Below are positions 5,962-7,334 of a stretch of 7,334 nt of DNA, piece after piece. Positions within the stretch are counted from its first letter, which is position 1. Each line of letters opens with the position of its first letter. Source of the DNA: Deltaproteobacteria bacterium (lineage in GTDB: Bacteria > Desulfobacterota > WTBG01); the NCBI GenBank assembly GCA_013139225.1, contig WTBG01000387.1, positions 1-7,334 on the forward strand, read 5' to 3'. The position numbers and the translations under genes were made by a program. A model generated the notes under the pieces. It made no database searches, was not told where the DNA came from, and saw only the letters and a program-made list of their open reading frames with translations.

Positions 5962-6030
5962 AGACTGATGTCAGTGATGACCCCTCAGAAAAATCACGAT
6001 CGACCGATCCAAAAGCCCCTTGGCTTTTTT
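5962..6030 (+). ncRNA. Structured 5' leader of thiDN, candidate attenuator or riboswitch
   Basis: From the predicted start, three hairpins follow. The first has CTGA (5965-5968) with TCAG (5985-5988) enclosing GTCA-GTGA-TGAC (5970-5981), whose GTGA is a GNRA tetraloop. The second is GATC (5998-6001) / GATC (6006-6009). The third is the terminator at 6011-6030. A competing pairing GTGAT (5974-5978) with ATCAC (5993-5997) would break the first hairpin, so a switch is conceivable. I do not see the TPP riboswitch landmarks (CTGAGA, ACCTGATC-like) or any other family I recognise. The function is inferred from position only. Confidence 0.45.
6011..6030 (+). terminator. Intrinsic terminator inside the thiDN leader
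   Basis: AAAAGCC (6011-6017), loop CCTT and GGCTTTT (6022-6028) form a 7-bp stem, with a run of six T at 6025-6030. It ends 25 nt before the thiDN ATG and lies downstream of the only good promoter. No + strand gene upstream needs it, because the neighbour is divergent. This placement points to attenuation of thiDN. Confidence 0.75.
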
Positions 6031-6055
6031 ATTCCCTGACAAAGATAAAGTATCC

Positions 6056-7334
6056 ATGAAAAGAATATTGACTATAGCTGCCTCTGATTCAGGAGGGGGA
6101 GCAGGAATTCAAGCTGATTTAAAAACTATCGCCCTTATGGGCAGTTTTGGGATGACTGCTATCACTGCCTTAACCGCACAAAATACAACAGGCGTGAAAA
6201 CAATTCAAAAAATACCTGTAAGCTTTATTGCCAAGCAGATTGATGCGGTCATCTCAGATCTGGGGGTAGATGCAGTCAAGACAGGGATGCTTGTAGATAC
6301 AAAAGTAGTAGAAACAGTTTCTCACAAGCTGCGGGATTATCATATTACAAAGATTATTGTTGATCCCGTAATGCTATCAAAGAGTGGTGTGCCCCTTATG
6401 ACTAAAGAAGCCTGTGCTGCTCTTAAAAGAGAACTTATCCCTCTGGCTTTTCTTATAACCCCCAACCTTTATGAGGCATCCACTATCACAGGGAAAAAGG
6501 TCGAAAAAGTCACTAATATGAAGGAGGCTTCAAAAAAGATACATCAGATGGGGGCACAGAACGTTTTAATAAAAGGAGGTCACCTTAAGGGAAAACCTGT
6601 TGACATCCTCTATGACGGAAAAGAGTTCCATGAATTTGACTCAGGAAGGATTAAGTCTAAAAATACTCACGGAACTGGTTGTGTTTTTTCAGCGGCAATT
6701 GCTACAGAAATTGCAAAGGGGGTACCTCTCGTTAAGGCAGTTAAGCATGCTAAAGACTTTATCACAACCTCTATCAGGTTTTCTTTGGATCTGGGAAAAG
6801 GGTGTGGCCCTGTCAATCCCTACGCACCTTTTACACAACATCAGGAGATAATGAAGTGCAGCAATGAATTAAAACATGCCTTAAAAAAACTAAAAGAAGG
6901 GAATGTTGGTCATCTCATACCGGAGGTACAATCAAATCTGGGCTATGCCCTCCCTCACGCTAACAATTTACAGGAGGTGCTTGCCTTTCCAGGAAGAATT
7001 ATAAGACTCAATCGCAGCATAACCACTGTAGCTGACCCAGCTCCAGGTGCCTCTCGCCACATAGCCCAAATTATACTTACCATGATGAAATACAGAAGTG
7101 ACCTAAGGTCTGCCATAAACATAAGGTACTCCCCAGAAATTATCAGGAAATGCCGAAAATTGAAATTTAAAACAGGAACATTTAATCGCAAGGATGAACC
7201 CAAAATAATTAAGAATAAAGAAGGGGCAAGTCTCAACTGGGGGATAGAAAACATCCTGAGTAAAAAACGTGCCATTCCTGACATCATTTACGATCTGGGA
7301 GATATAGGAAAGGAACCAATAGTAAGAGTTATTG
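6056..7334 (+). CDS. thiDN: ThiD-ThiN fusion: HMP/HMP-P kinase and thiamine-phosphate synthase (3' end outside window)
   Basis: An open frame from ATG 6056 to the window edge, 426 residues. Residues 1-258 are ThiD, which phosphorylates hydroxymethylpyrimidine to HMP-P and HMP-PP. They show the family start ILTIAASDSGGGAGIQADLK, TALTAQNTTGV (38-48), VDPVM (102-106) and NTHGTGC (203-209), whose Cys209 is in the catalytic anion hole. Residues 268-426 are a ThiN domain, which joins HMP-PP with thiazole phosphate to make thiamine phosphate in place of ThiE. Its motifs are IPEVQSNLGYAL (288-299), FPGRI (311-315), PGASRHIAQIIL (330-341), RSAINIRYS (351-359) and PDIIYDLGDIGKEP (408-421). Arg314 and His335 have the spacing of the Arg/His pair I recall as essential in an archaeal ThiN. 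The ribosome site is weak. Only the last few residues should be missing. A leader terminator just upstream suggests regulated read-through. Confidence 0.93.
   Translation, partial: MKRILTIAASDSGGGAGIQADLKTIALMGSFGMTAITALTAQNTTGVKTIQKIPVSFIAKQIDAVISDLGVDAVKTGMLVDTKVVETVSHKLRDYHITKIIVDPVMLSKSGVPLMTKEACAALKRELIPLAFLITPNLYEASTITGKKVEKVTNMKEASKKIHQMGAQNVLIKGGHLKGKPVDILYDGKEFHEFDSGRIKSKNTHGTGCVFSAAIATEIAKGVPLVKAVKHAKDFITTSIRFSLDLGKGCGPVNPYAPFTQHQEIMKCSNELKHALKKLKEGNVGHLIPEVQSNLGYALPHANNLQEVLAFPGRIIRLNRSITTVADPAPGASRHIAQIILTMMKYRSDLRSAINIRYSPEIIRKCRKLKFKTGTFNRKDEPKIIKNKEGASLNWGIENILSKKRAIPDIIYDLGDIGKEPIVRVI

Larger units (their letters stand above)
5562..6055. other. Divergent intergenic region between rodZ-like gene and thiDN
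   Basis: About 495 bp with no credible protein gene. It holds an AT-rich part next to the rodZ-like gene with a 9-bp direct repeat TTAAATCCA (5602-5610 and 5641-5649). The degenerate repeat cluster follows (5657-5794), then an AT-rich stretch (5800-5925), then the promoter, leader and terminator that precede thiDN. The rodZ-like promoter should lie in the left part, but I could not identify it with confidence. Confidence 0.6.

Noticed and set aside
5965..5997. Hammerhead ribozyme core (CTGATG ... GAAA)
   Set aside because: The core needs CUGANGA, a proper stem II and GAAA at set positions. The base after CTGATG is T and the stems do not fit.
5962..6030. TPP riboswitch before thiDN
   Set aside because: The conserved TPP segments are not visible, and the roughly 50 nt before the terminator are too few for the TPP aptamer.
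5811..6059. An 82-codon open frame on the + strand ahead of thiDN
   Set aside because: It runs through the promoter, leader hairpins and terminator, has no ribosome site, resembles no family and has composition of AT-rich intergenic DNA.

Overview
The window is a moderately AT-rich stretch of bacterial chromosome with six protein genes, two of them cut by the window edges. It looks like a diderm, probably anaerobic or environmental, bacterium. The evidence is a meso-diaminopimelate/lysine pathway (dapF, dapA), an exported SurA/PpiC-type foldase, a RodZ-like morphogenesis protein, and long intergenic gaps filled with REP-like palindromes and degenerate short repeats. Such repeats are familiar from lineages like Desulfobacterota, Nitrospirota and anammox-type Planctomycetota. 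The ThiD-ThiN fusion at the right end, a thiamine gene type best known from archaea and Thermotoga, fits a deep-branching or anaerobic bacterium. I cannot fix the phylum from this window.

Left part (1-2264, + strand): the C-terminal third of dapF, then dapA behind a strong Shine-Dalgarno, then a signal-peptide-bearing parvulin-family protein. All three run the same way with short gaps, so one transcription unit is likely. No dapB follows dapA here. The parvulin domain lacks both of the histidines usually conserved in the family.

Convergent junction (2265-2525): a pair of oppositely oriented REP-like palindromes, then a strong terminator hairpin that appears to serve both strands and contains the stop codon of the next gene.

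Middle part (2523-5561, - strand): in transcription order, a RodZ-like HTH/membrane protein, a roughly 400 bp gap with inverted repeats, a PfkB-family kinase, and an S-adenosylmethionine hydrolase (DUF62). The hydrolase would release adenosine and methionine. The adjacent PfkB kinase, whose family includes adenosine kinases, could phosphorylate that adenosine; this link is inference.

Right part (5562-7334): a divergent intergenic region of about 495 bp with degenerate repeats, then a good sigma70-type promoter, a short structured leader and an intrinsic terminator ending 25 nt before the ATG of a ThiD-ThiN fusion (HMP/HMP-P kinase plus ThiN-type thiamine-phosphate synthase). A terminator between a promoter and its gene suggests transcription attenuation. 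I see no TPP riboswitch consensus in the leader, which makes it the most interesting element in the window.
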